In this document: one piece after another, positions 22,614 through 32,386 of the stretch
How positions within the stretch are numbered: the stretch's first letter is position 1
Layout of the letters: the number at the start of each line of letters is the position of its first letter
The notes under the pieces: generated by a model
Database searches by the model: none
Told to the model about the DNA's origin: nothing
What the model saw: only the letters and a program-made list of their open reading frames with translations
NCBI RefSeq assembly: GCF_900169145.1
Contig: NZ_FXZD01000013.1
Coordinates: forward strand, 1 to 64,000
Source: Brevibacterium antiquum CNRZ 918
GTDB lineage: Bacteria; Actinomycetota; Actinomycetes; Actinomycetales; Brevibacteriaceae
Direction: 5' to 3'
DNA: 64,000 nt
Position numbers and translations under genes: made by a program

Positions 22614-25378
22614 GCCCTCAGATCTCGTCACCCGATCCGCAGAACAGGCCTCGGACAGGACCGCTGGAGCCGCCTGCGGCCCGCGGACGGTGGCTCATCC
22701 GTGATCTCCCCGTCATCGTCTGGCTCGTCTTCCTCCTCGTCGTCATCGCCGCCCACCCGGGACTGCCCGTTGCCAGATGGCTGATGATCCACCTACTGGT
22801 CCTCGGAGCGGTCAGCCACTCCATCCTCGTGTGGTCCAAGCACTTCGCCGAGGCGCTCCTGCACACGCCGTCGACAGAAGCCGACAGAAAAAGTCAGAGC
22901 CGACGTCTGATCCTGCTCAACGGCGGCACCCTCATCGTCATCATCGGCATGATCGCCAGCGTCTGGACGTTGGTCCTCGTCGGTGCGGCCGCGGTGGCGG
23001 GTGCGGTGATCTGGCACGGGCTCAGCCTCTGGGCCCAGGCACGCACCGCACTGGCCTCACGGTTCGCCTCGACCCTTCACTACTACCTGGCCGCCGCGGC
23101 CATGCTCCCGATCGGAGTGGTCCTCGGCGTCATTCTGGCGTTCGGGGTCGGTGACCCCTGGCACCTCCGCCTCGTCGCCGCCCACGCCCTGATCAACCTG
23201 CTCGGCTGGATCGGGCTCACTGTGGTCGGCACTCTTGTGACGCTTTGGCCGACGATGCTGCGCACAAAGATCGTGCCCGGCGCCGAGGTGGCCGCCAGGC
23301 GAGCTCTGCCGATCCTGTCCATCGGACTGGCAGTGACACTCGCCGCCGCACTGTTGAGCCAACCCTGGGCGGCGGGCATCGGGCTCATCGCCTACCTCGG
23401 CGGGATAGCGCTCATCGGTCGTCCCTTCGTCCTCGCCGCGCTGGCCAAACCTCCACGCGAATATCCGACATTCTCGGCAGCCGCGGCCATGGTCTGGCTC
23501 GTCATCTGCCTGTTTGCGACCACATGGGTGTTCTTCACCTCTGAGACCTGGACGGAGGCCACCCAGGGATTCACCTGGCTGGTGCCGGCCCTGGCAGCGG
23601 GATTTGCAGCCCAGATCCTGTTCGGGGCACTGTCCTATCTCCTGCCGGTCGTCCTCGGTGGGGGACCGAATGCCGTACGCGCGGCCACCATGGAATTCGC
23701 TCGCTTCGGGACCCTGCGGATCACCATCATCAACGTGGGCCTGGCGATCTGCCTGCTGCCGGTCCCCAGCTGGGTGAGAGTGCTGTGTTCCGGACTGGTG
23801 GCATTGGGGCTGGCCGCGTTCCTGCCGCTGGTCTTCCGCGGAATCAGAGCCTCTCGCCGGGCGAAGAAGAACCCGCCGGAGCCGGTGACTGGCGACCGAA
23901 GGGCTCAGGTCAGGGCGTTGAAAGAGGAACGTGCCGCCGAGCAGAAACAGGTCAGTCGAAACAACCTGGCGCTGGCAGCGGCGGGACTGTCGGCGGTGCT
24001 TCTCGCCGTTGCCGGCGGTGTCGCCATCGATCCAGCTTCGACGGCTGCGATCAACGAAACGACCGCCTCGGCGGGGGCTGCTGCCACAGGCGAGACGACC
24101 CATGTGCGCGTCGAGGCCAAGGACATGCGATTCACACCCGCGACGGTCGACGTGCCCACCGGCGATCGTCTGATCATCGATCTCAAGAACCTCGATGACG
24201 AGGATGTCCATGACCTCGTGTTGGCCACTGGTCAGGACAGCGGCAGACTCGCTCCAGGCGAATCCACGAGTCTTGACGTCGGCATCGTCGGTGAGGACAT
24301 CGACGGGTGGTGCTCGATCGCCGGTCACAGGCAGATGGGAATGGTCTTCGGCATCAACGTCACCGGGGGTTCGTCCCCAGCAGGGGCCGACAGCTCGAGA
24401 TCCAACAGCTCGGACGCGATGCCGGGAATGGATCACGGCGGTGACGCGGGCGGAGATTCCACGCCTCGAAACGGCACAGACGACACAGGTTCGGCCGCTG
24501 CGGATGTGGACTTCCTGGCAGATCCCGGCGCGGACTTCAGTGCCAGGGACTCCGAACTGCGGCCTGCTTCCGGAGGGGTGACTCACAAGGAGACCTTCAC
24601 CGTCAGTGAGGTCGAACGGACCGTGGCCGCTGACATCCGACAGAAGCTGTGGCTGTTCAACAAGACTATGCCCGGACCCACACTGCGCGGCGATGTCGGC
24701 GATGTCTTCGTCATCACGCTGGTCAACGACGGATCGGTGGGACATTCGATCGACTTCCACGCCGGCGAGTTGGCTCCGGACAAGCCGATGCGCACGATCC
24801 CTCCGGGTGAGTCGCTGACCTACACCTTCAAGGCGACCCACAGCGGCATCTGGATGTATCACTGCGCGACCATGCCGATGTCATCACACATCGCCAACGG
24901 AATGTTCGGCGCCGTGATCATCGATCCGCCCGACCTGCCGGCAGTCGACAAGGAATTCGTCCTCGTCCAGTCGGAGCTGTACCTGGGCCCGCAAGGCGGA
25001 GTCGTCGACTCCCAGAAGGTCCGGCGTGAGGAGCCCGACGCCGTGGTCTTCAACGGCGTCGCCAACCAGTACGACCACGATCCGCTCACCGCCCGTGCCG
25101 GGGAGCGGGTGAGGTTCTGGATCCTCAACGTCGGCCCGAACAGATCGAGTGCCTTCCACATCATCGGCGGACAGTTCGACACGGTCTACAAGGAGGGTAC
25201 ATATCTCATCCGCCCGGACAATCCGGAGAAGGGTGCGAGTCAGGTTCTCGACCTCGAGACGGCACAGGGCGGGTTCGTCGAACTCGAATTCGCCGAGGAG
25301 GGGCATTACCCGTTCGTCTCCCACAAGATGGTCGACGCCGAGCGGGGAGCTCACGGGATCGTCGACATCACCGGGTGA
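22610..25378 (+). CDS. nirK: Membrane-anchored cupredoxin-copper nitrite reductase fusion
   Basis: 922 residues in three parts. Residues 1-420 are a polytopic membrane domain (about 10-12 helices) of NnrS-like character. Residues about 490-590 are a cupredoxin (VHDLVLATG, then WCSIAGHRQMGM near 566, giving the type 1 Cys-His-Met). Residues about 640-922 are a two-domain copper nitrite reductase: HSIDFHAG (712), WMYHCATMPMSSHI (748-761) and AFHIIGG (849) supply type 1 and type 2 copper ligands. It would reduce nitrite to NO outside the membrane, with the fused cupredoxin as built-in electron carrier. The long Ser/Gly/Asp linker (595-640) is flexible. Confidence 0.87.
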   Translation: MSPQISSPDPQNRPRTGPLEPPAARGRWLIRDLPVIVWLVFLLVVIAAHPGLPVARWLMIHLLVLGAVSHSILVWSKHFAEALLHTPSTEADRKSQSRRLILLNGGTLIVIIGMIASVWTLVLVGAAAVAGAVIWHGLSLWAQARTALASRFASTLHYYLAAAAMLPIGVVLGVILAFGVGDPWHLRLVAAHALINLLGWIGLTVVGTLVTLWPTMLRTKIVPGAEVAARRALPILSIGLAVTLAAALLSQPWAAGIGLIAYLGGIALIGRPFVLAALAKPPREYPTFSAAAAMVWLVICLFATTWVFFTSETWTEATQGFTWLVPALAAGFAAQILFGALSYLLPVVLGGGPNAVRAATMEFARFGTLRITIINVGLAICLLPVPSWVRVLCSGLVALGLAAFLPLVFRGIRASRRAKKNPPEPVTGDRRAQVRALKEERAAEQKQVSRNNLALAAAGLSAVLLAVAGGVAIDPASTAAINETTASAGAAATGETTHVRVEAKDMRFTPATVDVPTGDRLIIDLKNLDDEDVHDLVLATGQDSGRLAPGESTSLDVGIVGEDIDGWCSIAGHRQMGMVFGINVTGGSSPAGADSSRSNSSDAMPGMDHGGDAGGDSTPRNGTDDTGSAAADVDFLADPGADFSARDSELRPASGGVTHKETFTVSEVERTVAADIRQKLWLFNKTMPGPTLRGDVGDVFVITLVNDGSVGHSIDFHAGELAPDKPMRTIPPGESLTYTFKATHSGIWMYHCATMPMSSHIANGMFGAVIIDPPDLPAVDKEFVLVQSELYLGPQGGVVDSQKVRREEPDAVVFNGVANQYDHDPLTARAGERVRFWILNVGPNRSSAFHIIGGQFDTVYKEGTYLIRPDNPEKGASQVLDLETAQGGFVELEFAEEGHYPFVSHKMVDAERGAHGIVDITG

Positions 25379-25419
25379 GGCATCCTCCGGCGTCCGCATT
25401 TCGGATGCAGAATTCTCAC

Positions 25420-25458
25420 TTCTACGCTATGTAGAACGTAATTCTACATAGCGTAGTA
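25420..25458. promoter_or_regulatory. Double palindromic operator upstream of hmp
   Basis: TTCTACGCTATGTAGAA (25420-25436) and the overlapping-style second site TTCTACATAGCGTAG (25442-25456) each contain TTCTAC-N5-GTAG half sites. Together they form a 15-bp perfect inverted repeat around the 5-base spacer CGTAA. The arrangement is that of a dimeric repressor site or two adjacent sites. The motif does not occur in the regulator/DUF2249 spacer, so a separate regulator is likely. Confidence 0.75.
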
Positions 25459-25542
25459 ATGTCGAAGACAGCCAATCAACCAGACGACCTGGAAGGGCCG
25501 TTGCAGCCACGTGATGCATAGGCATCACACAAGGGGGCAGAC

Positions 25543-26769
25543 GTGATTTCCCAATCCGCACTTTCTGTCATCCGTGAGACTCTGCCGGTGGTGGGAGCCT
25601 CGATCGGTGAGATCACACCGATCTTCTATCAGCGCATGTTCACGGCCCGCCCGGACCTGGAGCGCGATCTGTTCAACCGGGGCAATCAGGCGCAGGGAGA
25701 GCAGCAGAAGGCACTGGCCGGTGCGATCGCCGCATACGCGACTCTGCTCGTCTCCGACGATGCACCGAACATCGATGCGATGATGAGCCGGATCTCGAAC
25801 AAGCACGCCTCTCTGGGGATCACCGAGGACCAGTACGCCATCGTCTACGAACATCTCTTCGCCGCCATCGCCGAGGTCCTCGGCGACGCCGCGACCCCGG
25901 AGGTCGTCGACGCCTGGTCGGAGGTCTACTGGGATATGGCCGATGCCCTAATCAGAGCGGAGAACAGCCTCTACTCTCGCTTCGAGGTGGCACCCGGTGA
26001 TGTGTGGCGAGAACTCGTCGTCACCTCCCGCACCCAGGAATCACCGACCACCATCAGTCTCGAACTCGCCCGCGAAGACGGTGCGGCACTGCCCGAGGCC
26101 CGGCCTGGCCAATACCTCTCCCTTCAGGTGACACTTCCCGACGGCGCCCAGCAGATCCGTCAGTACTCCCTGACCCGCGCCTCGAACCGCGCCTCTTGGA
26201 GTGTGACGATCAAGGCCGAACCAGGCCGCGCCGATTTCGGTGTCCCCGCCGGCGAAGTATCCAACTTCATCCACGACAACATCTTCGAAAACGACACGCT
26301 GCGCTGCTCACTGCCCTACGGCGACCTCGTCGTCGAAGAGTCCGAGGATCCACTGCTCCTGGTGTCGGCCGGAATCGGGTGCACGCCGATCATCGGAGCA
26401 CTCAACCACCTGGTCCAGGCCGAAGCGACAAGGCCGGTCACGGTCCTGCACGCCGACCAGTCGATGGCTTCCCACGCACATCGCCGGGAAATGGCCGAAC
26501 TGGTGAAGCAGCTGCCGGGGGCGCAGATGCATCACTGGTATGAGCAGTTGGGCTCCCGCGCGGTCACTGAGACCATCCACGAAGGCTTCATCGACCTTGG
26601 TGAGGTGTCCGTGAACCCGAACGCACAGGTCTATCTGTGCGGTCCGCCACCGTTCATGAACGCCGTGCGGCGCGGTCTGGCGGGACTCGACGTTCCCGCA
26701 GGCAATGTCCATTTCGAGGTCTTCGGCCCTGACACGTGGACAGCTGCCGCGGAGCCGGTTCCAGCCTGA
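25543..26769 (+). CDS. hmp: Flavohemoprotein, nitric oxide dioxygenase
   Basis: 408 residues. Residues 1-140 are a globin domain with the distal Tyr in FYQRMF (about 29), the proximal His in NKHASLGI (about 87) and Glu in the following helix. Residues 145-255 are the FAD domain (RQYSLTRAS, then GEVSNFIHDN), and residues 265-400 the NAD(P)H domain (SAGIGCTPIIGAL, CGPPPFM). It converts NO and oxygen to nitrate using NAD(P)H. GTG start at 25543 behind AGGGGG. It follows the nirK fusion, so NO made upstream is detoxified here, and has its own operator (25420-25458). Confidence 0.95.
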   Translation: MISQSALSVIRETLPVVGASIGEITPIFYQRMFTARPDLERDLFNRGNQAQGEQQKALAGAIAAYATLLVSDDAPNIDAMMSRISNKHASLGITEDQYAIVYEHLFAAIAEVLGDAATPEVVDAWSEVYWDMADALIRAENSLYSRFEVAPGDVWRELVVTSRTQESPTTISLELAREDGAALPEARPGQYLSLQVTLPDGAQQIRQYSLTRASNRASWSVTIKAEPGRADFGVPAGEVSNFIHDNIFENDTLRCSLPYGDLVVEESEDPLLLVSAGIGCTPIIGALNHLVQAEATRPVTVLHADQSMASHAHRREMAELVKQLPGAQMHHWYEQLGSRAVTETIHEGFIDLGEVSVNPNAQVYLCGPPPFMNAVRRGLAGLDVPAGNVHFEVFGPDTWTAAAEPVPA

Positions 26770-26844
26770 GTCCCAACCTGGAGCCAGGCTGATTCCCAAC
26801 CCGGAGCCTAGGCTGATTCCCGGGTTCTGAATTCACCCGATCCA

Positions 26845-26883
26845 GCGCCGAGGTGGTATGCAAATCTCCTACCACCTCGGCGC
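26845..26883 (+). terminator. Hairpin after hmp
   Basis: GCGCCGAGGTGGTA (26845-26858) pairs with TACCACCTCGGCGC (26870-26883) over an 11-base loop. It lies 75 bp past the hmp stop. In front of it is a direct repeat (CCCAACC.GGAGCC...GGCTGATTCCC) at about 26772-26820. Confidence 0.65.
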
Positions 26884-26953
26884 CGGTCGTCTGTGCGGAG
26901 TGAGGGGTGATAATTCAGGTCTGGGGGCCGCGATGCACTAGGCTGGCATCATT

Positions 26954-28072
26954 ATGGCCATTGATTATTCTGCTGAAATCGCCAACCTCCGGGCAACCTA
27001 CAAAGCGATCCTCGACGTGTCCGATCTGGACAATCTGCGCTCTGAGGTCACTGAACTGACGGAGGAAGCGTCCTCGCCTTCCTTCTGGGACGATCCGGAC
27101 TCGGCGCAGAAGACTTCGGCCACGCTCGCGCACAAGCAGGGGACACTGGAGAAGCTCGAACGGTTCGGTGAACGCATCGACGATTCCGAACTCCTCATCG
27201 AAATGTCCGAGGATGAGGGCGACGAGGATTCGAAGGCCGAAGCCGAGCGCGACATCAAGAAGCTGCACGACCAGCTGGCCGAGCTCGAGATCTCGACCCT
27301 GCTCAACCACGAATATGATGAGCGCTCCGCCGTCGTGACCGTGCGCTCCGGTGCCGGTGGCGACGATGCGACCGATTGGGCGCAGATGCTCATCCGCATG
27401 TACATCCGCTGGGGCGAGAACCGTGGGTACAACGTGGCGCAGCTCGACACCTCCTACGCTGAGGGCGCGGGCATCAAGTCTGCAACGATCCAGGTCAACG
27501 CCCCCTACGCGTACGGAACGCTGTCCGTGGAGGCCGGTACTCACCGACTCGTGCGCATCAGCCCCTTCGACAATCAGGGGCGTCGCCAGACCTCCTTCGC
27601 CGCCGTTGAGGTAGTGCCGCTCATCGAATCCACCGACCATGTCGAAATCGATGAGAACGATCTGCGCATCGACGTGTACCGGTCATCGGGCCCCGGCGGT
27701 CAGTCAGTGAACACGACCGACTCGGCCGTGCGAATCACGCACGAGCCCACCGGCGTTGTCGTCAGCATGCAGAACGAGAAGTCGCAGATCCAGAACCGCG
27801 AAGCCGCGATGCGCGTGCTGCAGTCACGCCTCCTCGATCTCAAGCGCAAGGAAGAAGCAGCGCAGAAGAAGGAGCTGGCCGGCGACATCAAGGCCAGCTG
27901 GGGCGACCAGATGCGCTCCTACGTCACTCACCCGTACCAGATGGTCAAGGACCTGCGGACCGGCTACGAAGTCAACAACCCCTCGGCAGTCTTCGACGGC
28001 GACCTCGATGGACTTATCGAAGCCGGCATCCGGTGGCGCAAAGAGCAGGAGATGGCCGAAGAGGCATCCTGA
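26954..28072 (+). CDS. prfB: Peptide chain release factor 2
   Basis: 372 residues. The SPF tripeptide of RF2 is seen in RISPFDNQG (about residue 203) and the catalytic GGQ in [15 protein letters not shown] (about 248), which hydrolyses peptidyl-tRNA at UAA and UGA. The frame is continuous from ATG 26954, with none of the in-frame UGA programmed frameshift seen in many other bacteria. It stands upstream of ftsEX as in other actinobacteria, with a 278-bp gap. Confidence 0.96.
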   Translation: MAIDYSAEIANLRATYKAILDVSDLDNLRSEVTELTEEASSPSFWDDPDSAQKTSATLAHKQGTLEKLERFGERIDDSELLIEMSEDEGDEDSKAEAERDIKKLHDQLAELEISTLLNHEYDERSAVVTVRSGAGGDDATDWAQMLIRMYIRWGENRGYNVAQLDTSYAEGAGIKSATIQVNAPYAYGTLSVEAGTHRLVRISPFDNQGRRQTSFAAVEVVPLIESTDHVEIDENDLRIDVYRSSGPGGQSVNTTDSAVRITHEPTGVVVSMQNEKSQIQNREAAMRVLQSRLLDLKRKEEAAQKKELAGDIKASWGDQMRSYVTHPYQMVKDLRTGYEVNNPSAVFDGDLDGLIEAGIRWRKEQEMAEEAS

Positions 28073-28080
28073 CCTTCAGC

Positions 28081-28200
28081 CGAAACTGTCGGATTTCAAG
28101 CCCCGACAGGCGGATTTCAGTGACGACTGCGTGACTGACAGTTTCGAATGTGGACTTGCGTTCGTTTCTCTCGAGGAAAACGCACGTAAGCCCACATTCG
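28081..28200. terminator. Two consecutive long inverted repeats downstream of prfB
   Basis: CGAAACTGTC (28081-28090) pairs with GACAGTTTCG (28137-28146), and directly after it CGAATGTGG (28145-28153) pairs with CCACATTCG (28192-28200), the latter with further internal pairing around TTGCG and CGCACGTAA. The first arm sits 9 bp past the prfB stop. They may end prfB transcription or be a small structured RNA; the promoter of ftsEX must lie beyond, in 28201-28350. Confidence 0.5.
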
Positions 28201-28362
28201 TCTGCTCCCGATTGCTGCGCTTCCTCTGCCGTCGGCCACCGCCTCGGCGGCTGTGAACTTCCTCCAATGCGCAACACACGCCCTTGAGCCTCCCGGAACA
28301 TTGTGGAGCTGTTCCGTACAGTGGAAGCGGCCGAGCCATCCGCGACATGATTGAAGACCCTC

Positions 28363-29052
28363 TTGATCAAATTCGACTCCGTTTCGAAATCCTACGACGC
28401 ACGCTCCCGCAGAGCGCTCGACGATATCTCGTTCGAGGCCGAGCGCGGAGAATTCGTGTTCCTCGTCGGTTCTTCGGGCTCGGGTAAGTCCACGGTCATC
28501 CGCCTCATTCTGCGCGAAGAGGTTCCCAGCGCCGGCCGGATCCACATTGCCGGAAAATCGGTCGTGAAGATGCCCAGCTGGAAGGTGCCCTACCTGCGGC
28601 GGGGGATCGGCACCGTGTTCCAGGACTTTCGCCTGTTGCCGAACAAGACCGTTTTCGCCAACGTCGCCTTCGCCCTCCAGGTCATCGGCAAATCCCGGGC
28701 GGCTATGTCGACCCTGGTCCCAGATGTGCTCGAGACTGTGGGACTGGCCGGCAAGGAGAAGCGCTATCCCAACGAACTCTCCGGTGGTGAGCAGCAGCGT
28801 GTGGCCATTGCCCGTGCCGTCGTCAACAAGCCGGGGATCCTGCTCGCCGATGAGCCCACAGGCAACCTCGACCCAACCACCAGCGCCGACATCATGTCGG
28901 TCCTTGAGAAGATCAACCGCAACGGAACCACGGTGCTCATGGCCACTCACGACGGAGAGATCGTCAATCGGATGCGCAAGAGAGTCATCGAAATCTCTGA
29001 CGGCGTCATCGTTCGCGATGTCGAAGAGGGCACCTACGGAGTCGCCTCATGA
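28363..29052 (+). CDS. ftsE: Cell division ATP-binding protein FtsE
   Basis: About 229 residues. Walker [10 protein letters not shown], signature LSGGEQQR, Walker [13 protein letters not shown] and the switch histidine in MATHDGE identify an ABC ATPase of the MacB/FtsE type. Start is uncertain: TTG 28363 ([10 protein letters not shown] follows) fits the family N-terminus; TTG 28351 is in frame four codons earlier. With FtsX it forms a complex that activates peptidoglycan hydrolases at the septum. The stop overlaps ftsX by four bases (ATGA). Confidence 0.94.
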   Translation: MIKFDSVSKSYDARSRRALDDISFEAERGEFVFLVGSSGSGKSTVIRLILREEVPSAGRIHIAGKSVVKMPSWKVPYLRRGIGTVFQDFRLLPNKTVFANVAFALQVIGKSRAAMSTLVPDVLETVGLAGKEKRYPNELSGGEQQRVAIARAVVNKPGILLADEPTGNLDPTTSADIMSVLEKINRNGTTVLMATHDGEIVNRMRKRVIEISDGVIVRDVEEGTYGVAS

Positions 29053-29963
29053 GGTCCGGATTCATCCTCTCCGAGGTCTGGTCAGGACTGCGCAAGAACG
29101 TCTCCATGGTCCTGTCCGTGGTGCTCGTGACCTTCGTGTCCCTGCTGTTCGTCGGCGCCGCAATCCTGCTGCAGATGCAGGTCGGGCAGATGAAGGACTA
29201 CTGGTACGACCGCGTCCAGGTCTCCGTGTTCCTGTGCCCACCGGACTCCGAGGCCACCAACTGCGTCGAGGGTGAAGTCACCGATGCGCAGAAGAAGAAC
29301 ATCGAAGATCAGCTGGGCAGTTCAGAACTTGCTCCCTATGTCGATGAGGTCTACTTCGAAGACAAAGGTGAGGCCTTCGAACACTTCCAGGACCAGTTCA
29401 AGGGCACCAGCCTCGAAGGCACCGTTCCCGAAGAAGAGATGAACGAGTCGTTCAGGGTCAAACTCAAGGACGCCGAGAAGTACGACATCATCAAGGAATC
29501 GTTCTCCTCGACCCAGGGTGTCGAGGAGGTCGTCGACCAGAACCAACTCCTCGATCGCCTGTTCGGAGTCCTCAACATCGCCACTGTCGTCGCGGTCGCG
29601 ATCGCCGGGATCATGCTGCTGTGTGCCATGCTGCTCATCGCCACGACCATCCGACTCTCCGCGTTCTCAAGGCGGCGCGAGACGGGAATCATGCGTCTGG
29701 TGGGTGCGTCCAACTCCTTCATCCAACTTCCGTTCCTGCTCGAGGGCGTCATCGCCGCAGCGATCGGTGCGACCCTGTCCGCCGGTGCACTGGGACTCCT
29801 CGTCCACTTCGGTGTCAGCGGCTGGCTGCAGGGGCAGGCCACGGGCTTCAGCCTGATCTCCGGAGTCAACGTCCTCATCGTGGCCCCGATTCTCATCGCC
29901 ATCGGTGTGATCATGGCCGGTGCATCGTCCCTGATCACCTTGAACAAGTACACGAAGGTCTGA
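29049..29963 (+). CDS. ftsX: Cell division permease-like protein FtsX
   Basis: 304 residues, four transmembrane segments: one near residues 20-45, then a large extracytoplasmic domain (45-165), then three near 170-200, 225-250 and 270-300. The extracellular domain includes a cysteine pair ([15 protein letters not shown]). This is the FtsX topology, with the loop that contacts the hydrolase. The next gene, 2 bp downstream, encodes the likely partner with a coiled coil and an M23 domain. Confidence 0.94.
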   Translation: MRSGFILSEVWSGLRKNVSMVLSVVLVTFVSLLFVGAAILLQMQVGQMKDYWYDRVQVSVFLCPPDSEATNCVEGEVTDAQKKNIEDQLGSSELAPYVDEVYFEDKGEAFEHFQDQFKGTSLEGTVPEEEMNESFRVKLKDAEKYDIIKESFSSTQGVEEVVDQNQLLDRLFGVLNIATVVAVAIAGIMLLCAMLLIATTIRLSAFSRRRETGIMRLVGASNSFIQLPFLLEGVIAAAIGATLSAGALGLLVHFGVSGWLQGQATGFSLISGVNVLIVAPILIAIGVIMAGASSLITLNKYTKV

Positions 29964-29964
29964 G

Positions 29965-31194
29965 ATGAAACGCAGACTTGGTTTAGTGGTGACCGCAGCG
30001 GTGCTGGCCATCATCCTTCCCGTCAGCTCGGCCGGAGCCAACCCCCGCGATGACAAGAGCAAGGTTGATGACCGGGTCAAGGAGCTCCAACAGGAGTTCG
30101 AGGGCCTCGACGAGGAGCTGGCCCGAGTCATCGCCGAACGCGACGCCGCGGAGGAGAAGCTGCCCGACGCTGAAGCCGCGTCGAAGAAGGCCGACGATGC
30201 TCTGAGCGAGGCCATCGAGAAGGATGATGCCATGGCCGCTCGCCTGGCCTCGGCGGAGAATGCGCAGTCGGATCTCAAGACGTCGATCGAGGACGGCGCA
30301 GAGGAGATCGACAAGCACAAGACCTCAGCCGCGCGCATCGGACGTCAGGCGTATCAGAACTCGGGCATCACCTCCGACTTGGCGATGCTGCTCCAGATGG
30401 CCGAGGGCACAAGCGCCGATGGCGGAATCGGGCGGGTGGACTCCGCCGTGCGGTCTCAGCAGCGCACGATCGACAACCTCTCCGAGCAGCGAGCAGTCAA
30501 CGAGAACAACGAAGAGCGACTCTCGGGTGTGACCGATGAGATCTCGGACCTGAAGGACGAAGCCGCCGAGGCGGTGCTGGCTAAGGAAGCCGCGCAGGTC
30601 GACGCGAAGAAGAAGTCCGACAGCCTCAACGACATCATCTCGGCGAAGGACGATGCAGAGAGTACGATCTCCGACAACAAGGCCGAGACCGAGGAGCAGC
30701 TGCAGAAAGAGCAGGACGAGCAGGACCGGTTGGCGAAGAAGGTTCGCGAATGGGAGAAGGAACAGGAGAAGAAGGGCAAGTTCGTCTTTGGTGACGGAGA
30801 GCTGGCCAACCCGGCCAAAGGCTATCCCATCACCTCGCCCTTCGGCTACCGCATCCACCCGATCACCGGGGCTAAGAAGCTGCACTCGGGCACCGACTTC
30901 GGTGTTCCCTGCGGCACTCCGATCCGTGCCGCAGGCGACGGCATCGTCGTCGGCGCTGGCTGGACCGGCGGCTACGGCAACCGCGTCGTGATCTCCCACG
31001 GCAAGATCAAGGGCGACTCGATCGCCTCAACCTACAATCACAATACGAATGTCAAGGTCCACGCCGGACAGAAGGTGAAGACGGGCGACGTCATATCGAT
31101 CTCGGGTACGACTGGCGCCTCCACCGGCTGTCACCTGCACTTCGAGATCATGAAGAACGGCGGATACGTCGACCCGATGCCCTATATTTCCTGA
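29965..31194 (+). CDS. Secreted M23 peptidoglycan hydrolase with coiled coil (FtsEX partner)
   Basis: 409 residues. A signal peptide (basic start, LVVTAAVLAIILPVSSAGAN) is followed by a long coiled coil (about 35-265, heptads rich in Glu/Lys/Ala/Asp). A LytM/M23 domain follows (about 285-400): HSGTDFGVP gives the first zinc His and Asp, and CHLHFEI the later His pair. This EnvC/RipC-like build, plus position right after ftsX, indicates a septal hydrolase driven by FtsEX. The HxH and HxxxD set appears complete, so it should be catalytically active. Confidence 0.9.
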   Translation: MKRRLGLVVTAAVLAIILPVSSAGANPRDDKSKVDDRVKELQQEFEGLDEELARVIAERDAAEEKLPDAEAASKKADDALSEAIEKDDAMAARLASAENAQSDLKTSIEDGAEEIDKHKTSAARIGRQAYQNSGITSDLAMLLQMAEGTSADGGIGRVDSAVRSQQRTIDNLSEQRAVNENNEERLSGVTDEISDLKDEAAEAVLAKEAAQVDAKKKSDSLNDIISAKDDAESTISDNKAETEEQLQKEQDEQDRLAKKVREWEKEQEKKGKFVFGDGELANPAKGYPITSPFGYRIHPITGAKKLHSGTDFGVPCGTPIRAAGDGIVVGAGWTGGYGNRVVISHGKIKGDSIASTYNHNTNVKVHAGQKVKTGDVISISGTTGASTGCHLHFEIMKNGGYVDPMPYIS

Positions 31195-31384
31195 CGGTGC
31201 TCATCTTCCGTTTTGGATCTCACCGCGCCGAGGTGGACCTGCGCTGGTCATCAGCGTGGCCTTTCGTACGCGATACCATTGAGCTAGAGTAGTTGATCTG
31301 CGTGTCTACGCGATCGAGCAGTCTTTTTGGGGCTGACAATCGCAGTCGGACACACCGATCCGAGACACAGGAAGGAGGCCGGAC

Positions 31385-31855
31385 ATGCCGAAGGAAACTG
31401 GCAAGAAAGTCATCGCGAGGAACCGCAAGGCCCGCCACGACTATCAGATCATAGATACGTGGGAGGCCGGTCTCGTGCTGAGCGGAACCGAAGTGAAGTC
31501 GCTGCGAGAGGGCAGGGCATCACTGACAGACGGGTTCGCGCTGATCTTCCAGAATGAAGCGTGGCTCGAGGGCGTCTATATTCCCGAATACGCGCAGGGC
31601 ACATGGACGAACCACACCGCTCGTCGACGCCGGAAGCTGTTGCTGCACCGCGAGGAGATTCTCCGGCTGTCGCAGAAGGTCAAGGAGGCGGGACGCACAC
31701 TCGTCCCGCTGGAGCTGTACTTCGACGGATCGCGGGTCAAGGTCGAGATCGCTCTGGCCAAGGGCAAACGCGAATGGGACAAGCGTCAGGCCCTGCGCGA
31801 AGCGCAGGACAAGCGCGAGGCAGAGCGGGCGATCAAGTCCAAGCAGTTCCTCTGA
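31385..31855 (+). CDS. smpB: SsrA-binding protein SmpB
   Basis: 156 residues with the SmpB landmarks: [30 protein letters not shown], and a basic C-terminal tail ([28 protein letters not shown]). It binds tmRNA and places it in the A site of stalled ribosomes. ATG 31385 follows GGAGG. It precedes ssrA by about 155 bp, the arrangement of a ribosome-rescue unit. The 31195-31384 gap holds its promoter; I saw nothing else there. Confidence 0.96.
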   Translation: MPKETGKKVIARNRKARHDYQIIDTWEAGLVLSGTEVKSLREGRASLTDGFALIFQNEAWLEGVYIPEYAQGTWTNHTARRRRKLLLHREEILRLSQKVKEAGRTLVPLELYFDGSRVKVEIALAKGKREWDKRQALREAQDKREAERAIKSKQFL

Positions 31856-32009
31856 GCCTGTTGCTCTGTCAGCATGGATCCGACTGATCCCCCGTCCTCG
31901 GGAATGCAATTGGGCCGTGCGGTGTTGTGGGAGTATGCTGGTTATTCTGGTCGGTACATGAGCCTGTTTGTGCAGGTGAATGGGCTGGGCAGATTTGGTA
32001 ACAGAATAT

Positions 32010-32386
32010 GGGGATGATCGGTTTCGACGTCGGACACTGCGACGGGAGAAGCGGGCCGAGAATGCAGAGTCATCTCGTTAATGTCCTCTGCAAAACAATA
32101 GGTGCTAAGTCTAATAACCGCACCGATTTCGCCCTCGCTGCCTGATTAGGCCGAGCTGCGAATCCGTCAGTCTAGAGTTGCTTCCGCTCTAGTTCCTGGC
32201 GTCGTTTAGGGAGCCACTGCTTCAGATATTCGTTGAGGGTATCTGAGGGACTTTTACTCAACTCCGTTCGTTGGTCCACATGTTCGTGTGAGGGCCAGAA
32301 CCTAAGAAACTACTTCACGAACTGCGCCCGGAGAAGTCCTGACAATGTGCCGACGGACGCGGGTTCGATTCCCGCCATCTCCACAC
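32010..32386 (+). ncRNA. ssrA: Transfer-messenger RNA (tmRNA)
   Basis: The 5' end GGGGATG (32010-32016) can pair with CATCTCC (32376-32382) as an acceptor stem, followed by A and the added CCA position. GGTTCGATTCCC is the T-arm of the tRNA-like part. The tag frame ends in the canonical FALAA: GCT AAG TCT AAT AAC CGC ACC GAT TTC GCC CTC GCT GCC TGA, reading AKSNNRTDFALAA. The resume codon is assigned to GCT by family comparison from memory. Ends are approximate. It rescues stalled ribosomes with SmpB. Confidence 0.93.

Noticed and set aside
23057..24862. 601-codon minus-strand frame opposite the nirK fusion
   Set aside because: Arg/Gly/Asp/Gln-rich shadow typical of high-GC antisense frames; the sense strand has clear copper-site motifs.
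26954..27040. Programmed frameshift in prfB
   Set aside because: The frame is continuous from ATG through SPF and GGQ; no in-frame TGA with upstream Shine-Dalgarno is present.
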